Source of the DNA: Oscillospiraceae bacterium
GTDB taxonomy: Bacteria > Bacillota > Clostridia > Oscillospirales > Ruminococcaceae
Reading direction: 5' to 3'
NCBI GenBank assembly: GCA_015067025.1
Contig: SVNC01000005.1
Coordinates: 1-64,000 of the forward strand
DNA length: 64,000 bases
A program made the translations under genes and the position numbers. This document shows positions 1 to 7,598 of this stretch, piece after piece (within the stretch, counting starts at the first letter, position 1; every line of letters starts with the position of its first letter). The notes below the pieces were generated by a model, which saw only the letters and a list, made by a program, of their open reading frames with translations, had not been told where the DNA came from and did not search any database.

Positions 1-70
1 TTCATTATACTGTTTTAAATTATATGATTGATAAAAAATTCTGCATTTGCGTTAGGCTTTTTTCAATGAT

Positions 71-182
71 GTTTGCCTGCGGCAAACTAAAAGGCTTTTT
101 TCAACTAAATCCGTCCTTACGGACGGGGTAAAATGTGCTAAAGCACGTGAAATCTCTTTGTGATGAGATCCGACTTCGTCGG
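71..182. repeat. Array of five short hairpins
   Basis: Five perfect inverted repeats follow one another: GTTTGCC/GGCAAAC (71-87), CCGTCC/GGACGG (111-126), GTGC/GCAC (135-146), ATCTC/GAGAT (152-169) and CCGAC/GTCGG (170-182). A direct repeat, GGCTTTTTTCAA, lies at 55-66 and again at 93-104 and flanks the first hairpin. The block ends about 20 bases before the ribosome binding site of the next gene. It looks like an interspersed palindromic element rather than a single terminator, but no second full copy is in this window. Confidence 0.6.
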
Positions 183-216
183 GAGAGTGGATAAAATAAA
201 ATTTCGGAGGTTCATT

Positions 217-546
217 ATGAAATATTTTATAACTGATAAAGAAAGAGAAGGCACTTGTTATCACGAGTTTTATAAAGGTAAATGGGATGGTGAAACTTTT
301 TGGAAATCTGATTCAATTTCTATTGATGATGATTTTTTAGATCGGGACTTTTGTGATACAATTCGAGAGGTAGTACCAAATTATGATCCCTATGGTGTAA
401 CAGAGATTACAGAGGCACAATGGAAAGCTATAGGTGAGGTAGTTACTTCAAGGACAAAAAAGACGCAGGAAATATATAATGAAGCTGATCGATGGTTAAA
501 AGATGTTTTTAAAAAATATACTTGCTTTACGATATTAGGAATATAA
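217..546 (+). CDS. Hypothetical acidic protein (109 aa)
   Basis: I do not recognise this protein. The start at 217 is chosen because TTCGGAGG sits 6-7 bases upstream; a longer frame from 160 would begin inside the hairpin array. The product is soluble-looking, acidic, and rich in Trp, Tyr and Asp, with no signal peptide or membrane segment. It begins MKYFITDKEREG and is followed by about 190 bases before the next gene. Small acidic proteins of this kind are often immunity proteins or orphan hypotheticals, but nothing here proves either. Confidence 0.6.
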   Translation: MKYFITDKEREGTCYHEFYKGKWDGETFWKSDSISIDDDFLDRDFCDTIREVVPNYDPYGVTEITEAQWKAIGEVVTSRTKKTQEIYNEADRWLKDVFKKYTCFTILGI

Positions 547-657
547 AGCTTAATAACCATTTGATTATATAATTCTTTATTGTTTATGCATATTTATAAC
601 ACAGAAACTAATGAAGAAGTTGCAATGTATAAATAAGCTTATGTCAACAGAAAAACA

Positions 658-686
658 TTGACAATAAAATCATGATATGATACACT
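658..686 (+). promoter_or_regulatory. Promoter for the 733 gene
   Basis: TTGACA (658-663) is followed after 17 bases by TACACT (681-686). TG at 678-679 adds an extended -10. It lies 47 bases before the TTG start of the next gene. Confidence 0.6.
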
Positions 687-732
687 ACAAAAAAGATACA
701 TATCGACAAAAATTCAGAAGGGAATGTTATAA

Positions 733-1209
733 TTGAAGTACATTTCTATAAACAGACTTTGTGATTTTGAGTTTCATGATGCCAAATTTACGCTCTTGTC
801 CGTTGATAAGGATTTATCCGTTAAAGCTGAATTTTTGAATATCCATAAAGATGCAAAGCAAAATCCTTATAAAACGGATATGGAGATAGAAACTGCAGAA
901 ATAATTTTTAAAAATTTTTCCGTTCAGTCATATGAAACGGGTAAAGCAATGAAGCAAAACGAAAAGGGAGAACTATACCAGGATGAAGAACAGATCATTC
1001 TTACAGAATTTCAGGCTTATAATCGTTTCATAGACCAGCTTAAATCAAAGACGATTGTTTTTGATTTAGGTGTATATGAAGAAGATATTTATTATATCGA
1101 TGGAATAGCACAAGATCCGTTTTTCTCAGCATTCTTTAAATTTGACAGCGTTACTATATGGTGGGATAAATACAAAAAAGAAGCATGGTATATTGCAAGA
1201 AAACATTAA
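733..1209 (+). CDS. Hypothetical protein (158 aa), TTG start
   Basis: I do not recognise this protein. It appears to start at TTG 733, with AGAAGGGA at 716-723 as the ribosome binding site; the first ATG in frame is much further in. The sequence is soluble-looking with mixed charge, has no membrane segment and ends in a Trp-rich stretch (TIWWDKYKKEAWYIARKH). It has its own consensus-like promoter and stands as a single gene. The segment DFEFHDAKFTLLSV near residues 11-24 recalls small immunity-like DUFs, but this is only an impression. Confidence 0.6.
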   Translation: MKYISINRLCDFEFHDAKFTLLSVDKDLSVKAEFLNIHKDAKQNPYKTDMEIETAEIIFKNFSVQSYETGKAMKQNEKGELYQDEEQIILTEFQAYNRFIDQLKSKTIVFDLGVYEEDIYYIDGIAQDPFFSAFFKFDSVTIWWDKYKKEAWYIARKH

Positions 1210-1216
1210 TTTTTTA

Positions 1217-1245
1217 TTGACATCTCCCTGTGACTGTGTTATAAT
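1217..1245 (+). promoter_or_regulatory. Consensus promoter for metallophosphoesterase
   Basis: TTGACA (1217-1222), 17-base spacer, TATAAT (1240-1245). It starts 8 bases after the upstream stop codon and reads into the gene at 1288. Confidence 0.8.
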
Positions 1246-1287
1246 TACAAAACATCTCTCAAAAAATACAGAAATCAGGTGAAATAA

Positions 1288-1959
1288 GTGTTATACTTTA
1301 CGGGCGATACTCACGGCGATATAATGAGATTTATTGAAAATGATATGAGTGATATCAAGTGGACAGCAAAAGACACTCTGTTCATTTGCGGTGATTTCGG
1401 ATATATCTTCAAAAACAATAATGCAGATAACGTAAATCTTGATTTTCTTGCAACTAAGCCTTATAATATATGCTTTTGTGATGGAAATCACGAAAATTTC
1501 CCGGCAATTTATGCTTACCCCGAAGAAGTATGGAATGGTGGCAGAGTGCATAGAATAAGAAAAAACATCTTCCATTTAATGCGAGGTCAGATCTTTGAAA
1601 TAGAAGGTAAAAAGATCTTCTCTATGGGTGGAGCATACAGTATAGACCGCTACAGACGAAAACTTAATATCAGCTATTGGGAAGAAGAACGCCCTACTGA
1701 TGCAGAGTATAAGTCAGCTACCGAAAATTTTAAAAAGCATAATAAGGCAGTTGATATAGTAATTACCCACACTGCACCGGCTGAGATTATAAGACGAATG
1801 GGATATACTCCTGACGTGCATGATATGGAGCTTACAGGCTTTCTTGAATGGGTGATGTATGAGGTTAAATTTGACCGCTGGTTTTTTGGTCACTGGCATG
1901 AGGATAAAGAAATAGGTGAAAAATTCAGAGCAGTTTACTTAGACGTTATAGGATTATAA
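1288..1959 (+). CDS. Metallophosphoesterase family protein
   Basis: This is a calcineurin-like phosphoesterase of 223 residues that would use two metal ions to hydrolyse a phosphoester. All five metal-binding motifs are visible: GDTHGD (6-11), GDFG (35-38), GNHE (66-69), a THT motif ending in His161, and GHWH (201-204). It starts at GTG 1288 behind AGGTGA. There is no signal peptide, so it acts in the cytoplasm. It is monocistronic, with its own promoter and a terminator. The substrate cannot be told; members act on nucleotides, dinucleoside polyphosphates, nucleic acids or proteins. Confidence 0.88.
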   Translation: MLYFTGDTHGDIMRFIENDMSDIKWTAKDTLFICGDFGYIFKNNNADNVNLDFLATKPYNICFCDGNHENFPAIYAYPEEVWNGGRVHRIRKNIFHLMRGQIFEIEGKKIFSMGGAYSIDRYRRKLNISYWEEERPTDAEYKSATENFKKHNKAVDIVITHTAPAEIIRRMGYTPDVHDMELTGFLEWVMYEVKFDRWFFGHWHEDKEIGEKFRAVYLDVIGL

Positions 1960-1966
1960 AAATTAA

Positions 1967-1992
1967 AGGCGACCAAAACGGTCGCCTCTTTT
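1967..1992. terminator. Bidirectional terminator
   Basis: An 8-bp stem AGGCGACC (1967-1974) / GGTCGCCT (1980-1987) with a 5-base loop is followed by CTTTT. It separates the convergent genes ending at 1959 and 2005 and can serve both. Confidence 0.85.
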
Positions 1993-2004
1993 CGTTTTAA
2001 GATT

Positions 2005-2823
2005 CTATATGCCTGATATTGAACAGAATATATTTCTTGCCCATTGTAAAAACTCCGGCACGTCAGCATCAAGTATAAGCTTAATGAGCGGTAGATTTGC
2101 GTCTTTCAGTTCACCTAAGTGTTGATACACACTACCTAAAGCTTCTGTTTCTCCTATAGCGATCATTGCTTTTGCGTTATCACCGACTGCAATAAAATGG
2201 CCTATGCTGAGTGCACCTGTTGAGAACAAGCCGACGGATAACGCACCTACCGAAACTACACCGATACTTATAGCACCCAAAGCAAAAAGTCCCAGAGCGA
2301 TAGCACCTATACCGATAAGTCCCAGAGCAAGAGTACCAAGAGAAACAAGTCCGAGAGATAACACACCGAAGGAAACAAATCCTAAGGATAAAAGACCAAG
2401 AGAGAAAATACCTCTTGATATAAAACCTATCGAAAATACACCCTTAGCCTTTATTCCTATCGCAAAAAAGCCTTTTGCATTTTTGCCGATATGATATAAT
2501 GGCATGCCCAAAACAGTTTTTTCGCTTTTTCTTTCCTTTATACGAAAGTTTCCGAATTTTATGGTGATGCTGTTTTCTTCCTGCTGTGGGGCAGGGGGAA
2601 TGGGCGTAGCACTGTTTTTGTCCATTACCTCATCTTTCAGAAGATAATCCATAGAACAATTAAATAACGTACCCATTTTCACAAGCTTATCAGTTTCAGG
2701 ATAGGCTATATCTGATTCCCACTTGCTGACCGTCTGACGTGATACGTTAAGTAATGCTCCGAGCTGTTCTTGTGTGTAATTATTTTCACGTCTTAATTGT
2801 GAAAGTTTTTCTCCGAATGTCAT
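2005..2823 (-). CDS. XRE-family regulator with Gly pentad-repeat domain
   Basis: Residues 1-65 are a Cro/C1-type helix-turn-helix (YTQEQLGALLNVSRQTVSKW) of the kind that binds palindromic operators. A Pro/Glu linker and a short strand region follow. Residues 116-210 are a run of pentads with the pattern [I/L/V/F]-G-x-x-[S/A]; Gly falls at every fifth position from 118 to 208, 19 times. The repeat is too regular and too Gly-rich for ordinary transmembrane helices, and could form a beta-helix or an unusual membrane-associated structure. The C-terminal 50 residues look globular. The gene is single, with a perfect palindrome just upstream that may be its own operator. Confidence 0.85.
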   Translation of the reverse strand: MTFGEKLSQLRRENNYTQEQLGALLNVSRQTVSKWESDIAYPETDKLVKMGTLFNCSMDYLLKDEVMDKNSATPIPPAPQQEENSITIKFGNFRIKERKSEKTVLGMPLYHIGKNAKGFFAIGIKAKGVFSIGFISRGIFSLGLLSLGFVSFGVLSLGLVSLGTLALGLIGIGAIALGLFALGAISIGVVSVGALSVGLFSTGALSIGHFIAVGDNAKAMIAIGETEALGSVYQHLGELKDANLPLIKLILDADVPEFLQWARNIFCSISGI

Positions 2824-2850
2824 AATAAAAACTCCTTTTAGCTTTTTGTT

Positions 2851-2868
2851 GTGCTATAAGTATAGCAC
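2851..2868. promoter_or_regulatory. 18-bp palindrome, probable XRE operator
   Basis: GTGCTATA-AG-TATAGCAC is a perfect dyad. On the minus strand it contains TATACT, a plausible -10 box, 28 bases before the start of the XRE gene. A repressor bound here would block that promoter, so autoregulation is likely (inference). Confidence 0.6.
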
Positions 2869-2963
2869 TAAAAATTACAGAAAGCTATCATTTTTACGGT
2901 TCTTTATGTAAACTTCAGGTTGACAAAGCACTATTTAATCGTATTTTGCCCTGTGTAAACCCT

Positions 2964-3809
2964 TTATGGTTTCGTTAAATACTCTTTTAAAAGCGTAGTG
3001 GCGTAGTCTTCTGCTGTTTCGGGATATTTATATTTGCAGCTTTTAGAAATTGCACGTGCATTTTCAGAAAAAAGATCCGCAGTATTGAAAAGTGCTTTTA
3101 TCATATCAAATTTATCATAATGAGCGAAGCAGCTTTTAAGAGCGGAAACATTTTCATATCCTGCCCACCTTTCTAAAAATCTTCCGCAATGCCATACGTC
3201 TTCTTTCTCTGATATATATCGGTTATATTCTATAACAGACAGCAGATGATTTTTAAGATAAGCGTCTATACACATCTTGGCAACCCATATTTCACCACGG
3301 AGAATTTTTTTACCTGCCCATACGGTGTGAAACCAGAAGTCGTTTACAAGGTTAAGAAATTCTACTTCTGACAGCGAAACTGTTCTGACAGACGGAACAA
3401 TATGCTTTTCTAGAAGGGAAGTAATATCCATATCGTCATATAGAACAAGATATCCTCTGTTCATAACTTCGTTTGCAACGCTGTCTGTTATAGCAGAAAC
3501 AAACTGCTCAGGTGTGAATATAATAAAATCCGCGTCAAGTGAGCCGTCAAAAAGTATTCTTCTTTCCATACCACCGCCGAGGGTATGCTCTGTAAAGGAA
3601 ATTTTTATATCTCCGAGCTTTGACAGAAGTTCATCACTATAAAGAAAACAGTCAGGCTCGGTGGTAGCTATAATAAGGTCAATATCAGAATATTCGTCCG
3701 CCTTGCTGTAATCTCTTACAGAAGAACCTATTGCAACTACAGCCTTTATACTTTCGTTTTCTTGGGCTATAGCTATGAGTTTTTCTTTAAGTTCTGCATA
3801 TCTGTCCAT
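2964..3809 (-). CDS. Aminoglycoside 6-adenylyltransferase-like protein (ANT(6) family)
   Basis: This 281-residue nucleotidyltransferase matches the overall layout of AadE/ANT(6) streptomycin adenylyltransferases. The nucleotidyltransferase site is AIGSSVRD (26-33) followed by SDIDLII (41-47), where Asp42 and Asp44 are the expected metal ligands. The C-terminal half has the family's helical segment (NDFWFHTVWAGKKILRGE). It ends the five-gene operon headed by the gene at 5501-6475 and starts 17 bases after the GNAT stop. Family membership is fairly clear; whether it modifies an aminoglycoside is not, because many gut homologues are uncharacterised. Confidence 0.8.
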   Translation of the reverse strand: MDRYAELKEKLIAIAQENESIKAVVAIGSSVRDYSKADEYSDIDLIIATTEPDCFLYSDELLSKLGDIKISFTEHTLGGGMERRILFDGSLDADFIIFTPEQFVSAITDSVANEVMNRGYLVLYDDMDITSLLEKHIVPSVRTVSLSEVEFLNLVNDFWFHTVWAGKKILRGEIWVAKMCIDAYLKNHLLSVIEYNRYISEKEDVWHCGRFLERWAGYENVSALKSCFAHYDKFDMIKALFNTADLFSENARAISKSCKYKYPETAEDYATTLLKEYLTKP

Positions 3810-3826
3810 TATAAACTCCTTTTGCC

Positions 3827-4300
3827 TTAAAGCTTACACACCATTATGTATTCTTCTTCGTTCTGATCTATGATTTCAAAGCCTACCGCCTTATACATTT
3901 TTACGGCGTAGTTTGCTTTTTGTACCGCAAGAGAGGTCTTTTTATACCCTCTTGTCTTAAGTTCTTTAAGCATAGTTTTCATAAGCTTAGTGCCGATACC
4001 GTAGTTCCTGTATTCCTTGTAAAGCGATATTGCAAAGGAAGGTACACCATCCTCGATATGACCGTAATCCTGCATATCTCTTACCCATACAGCACCGACG
4101 ATTTTACTATCAGTTTCAGCCACAAAGCATATATCGTCCTTTTCCTTGCCGAAATCCTTTATATACACCTGTAATTCAGGCTGATATATTATCTCCTTTG
4201 GCGGAGGCTCCACTCCTTCAGGAATAAAAATAGCCTCATATATAAAGTCCTCTAAAACCTTATATTCAGTTTCTTTTATTTTTCGTATCGTATAATCCAT
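3827..4300 (-). CDS. GNAT family N-acetyltransferase
   Basis: A single GNAT domain of 157 residues. The acetyl-CoA binding stretch is YRNYGIGTKLMKTMLKELK (R-x-x-G-x-G/A type), followed by TSLAVQKANYAVKMYKAVGF, the usual beta5-alpha4 part. It follows the methyltransferase gene with one base between stop and start, so the two are translationally coupled. The substrate is unknown. Position between a methyltransferase and an ANT(6)-like gene fits a small-molecule modifying role. Confidence 0.85.
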   Translation of the reverse strand: MDYTIRKIKETEYKVLEDFIYEAIFIPEGVEPPPKEIIYQPELQVYIKDFGKEKDDICFVAETDSKIVGAVWVRDMQDYGHIEDGVPSFAISLYKEYRNYGIGTKLMKTMLKELKTRGYKKTSLAVQKANYAVKMYKAVGFEIIDQNEEEYIMVCKL

Positions 4301-4301
4301 A

Positions 4302-5084
4302 TTACTTCAACGTAAGCTCCGCCATAGCTATATAATGCAGGATTTCGAAATTTTCAGGATAGCTTTCAAGCATTTTTCTATGCTCCTTATCCCAAAGAGA
4401 AAGCGTTTCTTCCGACATAGAAGCGGCAACGCCACGACAGGCTCTCATTCTTCCGTGCCAGCTTTCTCTTGTAAAGGGAATTTTCACGTCTGCTTCCTCT
4501 CTGTAAGTGACGTCGAAAAACTCGTCATACTCCTTCGGAACAAACATAGGCTTTCTCGTTTCACCGCCACTGCTCCAGTCGGGATTATGCTTTAAAATTA
4601 TTTCTTCGCTCTTTCCTGCAATTTCATCCTCGTAAGGTAGCCACGCCATATATAAAATAAGGAACTTTCCGCCCTTTTTAATTATCCTTGCAAGCTTCGG
4701 AGCAAGTATTCTATGATCGGGATACCATATGCACTGGCAGGCGGTAACGGTGTCGAAGGTGTTATCGGGATAGTCTATTTCTTCAGCGGGGCAGGCATAG
4801 AATTCTATATTCATATTTTCCTTTTTGGCTAAAATTTCAGCCTGCTCTATCTGATTTTCGGATATATCCGTACCTATCCAGTAAGCACCGTACTTATACA
4901 TATTGCGGGGAAGTACACCCGTACCCGTACCTATATCAAGCACCTTCTGACCATCCTCACATACTCCTCTTTCAAGTATCTTCTGATAGAATTCATCGGG
5001 ATAAATATCTCTGTATTTTGCATAATCCTCAGAGGTTTTACCCCAGTCGAATGCATTACCCTTATCTATGTGGTTTAGTTTCAT
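4302..5084 (-). CDS. Class I SAM-dependent methyltransferase
   Basis: This 260-residue protein has a Rossmann-type methyltransferase domain. Motif I is VLDIGTGTGVL (48-58), followed by an acidic loop IGTDIS, a motif II region (FDTVTACQCIWY) and motif III (KKGGKFLILYM). It most resembles UbiE/type-11 small-molecule methyltransferases. It is the third gene of the operon beginning at 6475. Nothing in the sequence fixes the acceptor; 23S rRNA or a drug are possible but unproven. Confidence 0.85.
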   Translation of the reverse strand: MKLNHIDKGNAFDWGKTSEDYAKYRDIYPDEFYQKILERGVCEDGQKVLDIGTGTGVLPRNMYKYGAYWIGTDISENQIEQAEILAKKENMNIEFYACPAEEIDYPDNTFDTVTACQCIWYPDHRILAPKLARIIKKGGKFLILYMAWLPYEDEIAGKSEEIILKHNPDWSSGGETRKPMFVPKEYDEFFDVTYREEADVKIPFTRESWHGRMRACRGVAASMSEETLSLWDKEHRKMLESYPENFEILHYIAMAELTLK

Positions 5085-5102
5085 AAAGTTCTCCTGTTAT
5101 AT

Positions 5103-5477
5103 TTAAGATTTTCCTTTTGCTATAAAGCTTATAAGCTCTTCAACGTCGTCGAAATCGTCATAATCACCAATTATACCTTCACGGTGATAAACGATTCCGT
5201 TTTTCTCATTCTCTTCAAGGCGTCTCAGTAATTCATCGATTCCGTAGCGCTTTGCAAACAGGGTAAAGCCATAAGGCTTTATTTTAGATAATATGCCTTT
5301 TTTACAGTCCTTGTCACATAGATAACAATGAGATATACCATTTTCAGTAGAGCATTTTCTGTTTTCGCACCACTCTGTATCGGGACAATCACCCGAATCA
5401 CAACCTTTGCAGGTGACGTTTTCCGAACAAAGACAGCAGGCAAGACCGCATCTTGCTATCCCAAGCTCCTTCTTCAT
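5103..5477 (-). CDS. DUF3795 family Cys-rich protein
   Basis: A 124-residue protein with an N-terminal Cys cluster (CGLACCLCSENVTCKGCDSG) and further Cys pairs to about residue 60, the pattern of DUF3795, a presumed zinc- or iron-binding family of unknown function. The C-terminal half is helical and acidic. It lies 23 bases after the double-GNAT gene and 18 before the methyltransferase. A second DUF3795-like gene is at 11554-12006. Confidence 0.8.
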   Translation of the reverse strand: MKKELGIARCGLACCLCSENVTCKGCDSGDCPDTEWCENRKCSTENGISHCYLCDKDCKKGILSKIKPYGFTLFAKRYGIDELLRRLEENEKNGIVYHREGIIGDYDDFDDVEELISFIAKGKS

Positions 5478-5500
5478 CTTTAATTACTCCTTGATAATAA

Positions 5501-6475
5501 TTAATCTCCTATACGCTCGTCTATCCTTCGTGCAAAGGAATAGGTATAGGGCGTAAAATACTTACCCCAGAAATTAAGGGCAGTCGGATTCAGCGTTTCG
5601 CAGTCCACACCAAGATGAGTTATTTCCTCGGCTTTAAGAGTATTTTCAATAAAGGAAAGCAGACCTTGTGCAATTCCCTTACCACGATAATTCTCGTTGA
5701 AGAATGCGCCGCAGATATTTTTCATTGTATCATATCCGGTGATAAAGTTTTCGGCATCGTCACCTACTGAAATAAAGCCGATTATCTTTCCCTCTGATTC
5801 TGCTGCAAAAATACGCATAGTTTCACGCTTTATCCAGTTTTCAAACCATTTATCAAAATTTTCACTGGGGAAGAACACTGGTGAACCTGCTAAATGCCTG
5901 TGAAGTCCTCTTTGCAGATATTTAACCTCATTGAATTTATCAGCGGATAATTCCTCAAACGTAACGTTGTAGGAACTGTAATTTAAATTAATCTCCGGTA
6001 TTTTACGCACGTAATCTGAACACCGTATACCAAATCCATTCAAAATAAAGGATTTAGCAATCTCCTCATCGTGAGCATATCGGCTTAAAGCACAGCTATA
6101 GATTCCTTGCTTTACAAAATCTTCTGCTACGCTTGCAAATAGCATTGATGCAAGCCTGCCACGATTTTCATAATCGTATGAAAAGGCACTTCCGCCAAGA
6201 GGGGAGAATACACCCTTCACGTCTCCGAAAAAGCCATCCCAGGGACCTGCAAAAAGCAGATAGCCTATAAGCCTTCCTTTCTCTATTGCGGCTTTTCCGA
6301 AGGGCTGACTGCAAAGCCAGTGAAGTGTACCCGTAATGCTTTCTGTAAAATCTCCATCGGGCAGGTCGGGGTAGTGCTTCTTTCCCGTTTCAAGCTCCGC
6401 AAGTGCAAGTTTTGTCGCTTCAGCAGTATGCTTTTCGGTGAATTTTTCAAAGGTAATCTTGTTTTTCTCGTTCAT
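5501..6475 (-). CDS. Tandem GNAT N-acetyltransferase, first gene of an attenuated operon
   Basis: 324 residues with two GNAT-like halves. The N-terminal half (about 10-160) is degenerate; the C-terminal half (about 170-320) keeps a recognisable CoA loop, ENYRGKGIAQGLLSFIENTL, and HLGVDCETLNPTALNFWGKYF. It begins at ATG 6475 with GAAAGG 10 bases upstream, and that site can be paired in a 10-bp stem with 6543-6552. It heads the operon 6475-2964 and is preceded by a leader ORF and an intrinsic terminator, a layout typical of inducible drug-resistance genes. Its substrate is unknown. Confidence 0.85.
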   Translation of the reverse strand: MNEKNKITFEKFTEKHTAEATKLALAELETGKKHYPDLPDGDFTESITGTLHWLCSQPFGKAAIEKGRLIGYLLFAGPWDGFFGDVKGVFSPLGGSAFSYDYENRGRLASMLFASVAEDFVKQGIYSCALSRYAHDEEIAKSFILNGFGIRCSDYVRKIPEINLNYSSYNVTFEELSADKFNEVKYLQRGLHRHLAGSPVFFPSENFDKWFENWIKRETMRIFAAESEGKIIGFISVGDDAENFITGYDTMKNICGAFFNENYRGKGIAQGLLSFIENTLKAEEITHLGVDCETLNPTALNFWGKYFTPYTYSFARRIDERIGD

Positions 6476-6485
6476 TGTAGTTTTT

Positions 6486-6552
6486 CCTTTCAGTTAAATC
6501 CGTCTTTACCTATAGCAATATGCGAAGATGCTATGACGATAAAACTGAAAGG
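6486..6552 (-). promoter_or_regulatory. RBS-sequestering hairpin in operon leader
   Basis: The arms 6486-6495 and 6543-6552 are a perfect 10-bp inverted repeat. Inside them are CGTC/GACG (6501-6504/6535-6538) and ATAGCA/TGCTAT (6512-6517/6529-6534). On the minus strand the arm nearest the gene is AACTGAAAGG, which holds the GAAAGG ribosome binding site of the GNAT gene. The opposite arm can instead pair upstream as AAGGTA/TACCTT (6549-6554/6561-6566), so two exclusive folds are possible. This predicts a switch that exposes or hides the start of the operon. Confidence 0.65.
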
Positions 6553-6570
6553 TACAAAGATACCTTCAAT

Positions 6571-6602
6571 AAAAAATGCCACAGCAAAAACCGCCGTGGC
6601 AT
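6571..6602 (-). terminator. Leader terminator (attenuator)
   Basis: On the minus strand ATGCCAC (6602-6596) pairs with GTGGCAT (6582-6576). Two further G-C pairs lie above a mismatch, a 7-base loop closes it, and a run of T follows. It lies between the operon promoter and the first gene and no gene ends just before it, so it acts as an attenuator rather than an end-of-operon signal. Confidence 0.75.
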
Positions 6603-6616
6603 AATCATTCAAATGG

Positions 6617-6682
6617 TTATACAAGTATCGCCAAGGTAATTCTGCTTATTTTGTTTTTAAAACTTCTCTTGTTTTGAAACAT
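6617..6682 (-). CDS. Leader peptide of the resistance-like operon (21 aa)
   Basis: A 21-codon ORF begins at ATG 6682 with GCGAGG about 10 bases upstream and stops at 6617, about 15 bases before the terminator stem. The peptide starts MFQNKRSFKN and is Lys/Arg-rich with a hydrophobic end. GGTAATTC near its start signal (6687-6694 on the plus strand) is complementary to the end of the ORF (6635-6642), so a ribosome stalled on the ORF would change RNA pairing. Size and place match leader peptides of ribosome-mediated attenuators such as those of erm and ABC-F genes (family knowledge). Expression is inferred. Confidence 0.55.
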   Translation of the reverse strand: MFQNKRSFKNKISRITLAILV

Positions 6683-6742
6683 ATCTGAATTACCTCGCTT
6701 TCATTAGTAGTCTGATATAAAGCCGTCGCTTATATCTTTATC

Positions 6743-6771
6743 AGTATAGCACGGTTTTATCCTATTGTCAA
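6743..6771 (-). promoter_or_regulatory. Consensus promoter of the operon 6475-2964
   Basis: Read on the minus strand: TTGACA (6771-6766), 17-base spacer, TATACT (6748-6743). The -35 box overlaps the stop codon of the AraC-type gene. Transcription would begin near 6735 and give a leader of about 260 nt before the GNAT start. Confidence 0.8.
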
Positions 6772-7598
6772 TACTGTTTTTTCCTTACAGGCACCCATAT
6801 CTCCCCGTATTCCTTTTCAAGATATACTTCAAGATTGTAGTTACCTGAAAGCTCATATTCCTTGCAGTTAGGAAGCCATTCGCTCCATATCCTTGTATTG
6901 ACGTCCTGAAGTGCTTTGGGGCATTCGCCGTGGTAGGGGAATACCGCCCAGGTGCCTGCTTCAAAGGTCTTTGCTTCGCATCCTTCGGGAATACTTTCAG
7001 CCCAGGGAAAATACAAATCAGCTATGTAATAGTCAAATTCTCTGCCGTCAGTATCAACACAAGCACCGAACATACCCTTTATAATTTCTCCGCCGCCGTT
7101 TTCAAAATGCTCCTGCCAGAACTTCGGAATCTCCGTATAGGAGGTTTCCATACTGAACTTTCTTTTCTTACCGATGATAGTAAATGCCGCCTTTTCTACG
7201 ATTCTGTACTCCATAATTGTACCGCCCTCCAGACTAAGTTTAATTCTTATAGGAGCAAAGCTCTTTATACTTGCTCCCTTTTCCTTTGCAGCAGAAGGGG
7301 AAATTCCGTGAAACTTTGTAAAGGCTCGTGTAAAGCTGTCAGGGGATTCATAGCCGTATTTTATAGCAACGTCAATTACCTTTGTATCCGACTTTGACAG
7401 CTCTTCAGCCGCAAGAGCAAGCCTTCTGTTCCTGATATATTCGCCAACAGTATAGCCGCACAAGATACTGAATATCTTCTGAAAATAGAAGGGTGAGACG
7501 TATGCCTTTGCGGAAATATCCGCAATATCAAGCTCTTCAGTGAGATTGTCCTCAATGTACTGTACTGCACTTTGTATTCCGTCTATCCAGCTGTTCAT
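6768..7598 (-). CDS. AraC-family regulator with GyrI-like effector domain
   Basis: 276 residues. The N-terminal 105 are a two-HTH AraC/XylS DNA-binding domain (VSPFYFQKIFSILCGYTVGE and YESPDSFTRAFTKFHGISP). The C-terminal part from about 125 (MEYRIVEKAAFTIIGKKRKF) is a GyrI-like/BacR effector-binding domain that in relatives such as Rob and BmrR binds hydrophobic drugs. It lies directly before the promoter of the operon 6475-2964 and is a candidate regulator of it or of itself. SD AAAGGA precedes ATG 7598. Confidence 0.9.
   Translation of the reverse strand: MNSWIDGIQSAVQYIEDNLTEELDIADISAKAYVSPFYFQKIFSILCGYTVGEYIRNRRLALAAEELSKSDTKVIDVAIKYGYESPDSFTRAFTKFHGISPSAAKEKGASIKSFAPIRIKLSLEGGTIMEYRIVEKAAFTIIGKKRKFSMETSYTEIPKFWQEHFENGGGEIIKGMFGACVDTDGREFDYYIADLYFPWAESIPEGCEAKTFEAGTWAVFPYHGECPKALQDVNTRIWSEWLPNCKEYELSGNYNLEVYLEKEYGEIWVPVRKKQY

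Noticed and set aside
52-264. Minus-strand frame over the hairpin array
   Set aside because: It follows the palindromes and overlaps the better supported gene at 217.
2204-2494. Pro/Thr-rich open frame opposite the XRE gene
   Set aside because: It is the complement of the Gly pentad repeat; the regular Gly and Ser codons on the other strand create an open frame with no ribosome binding site.
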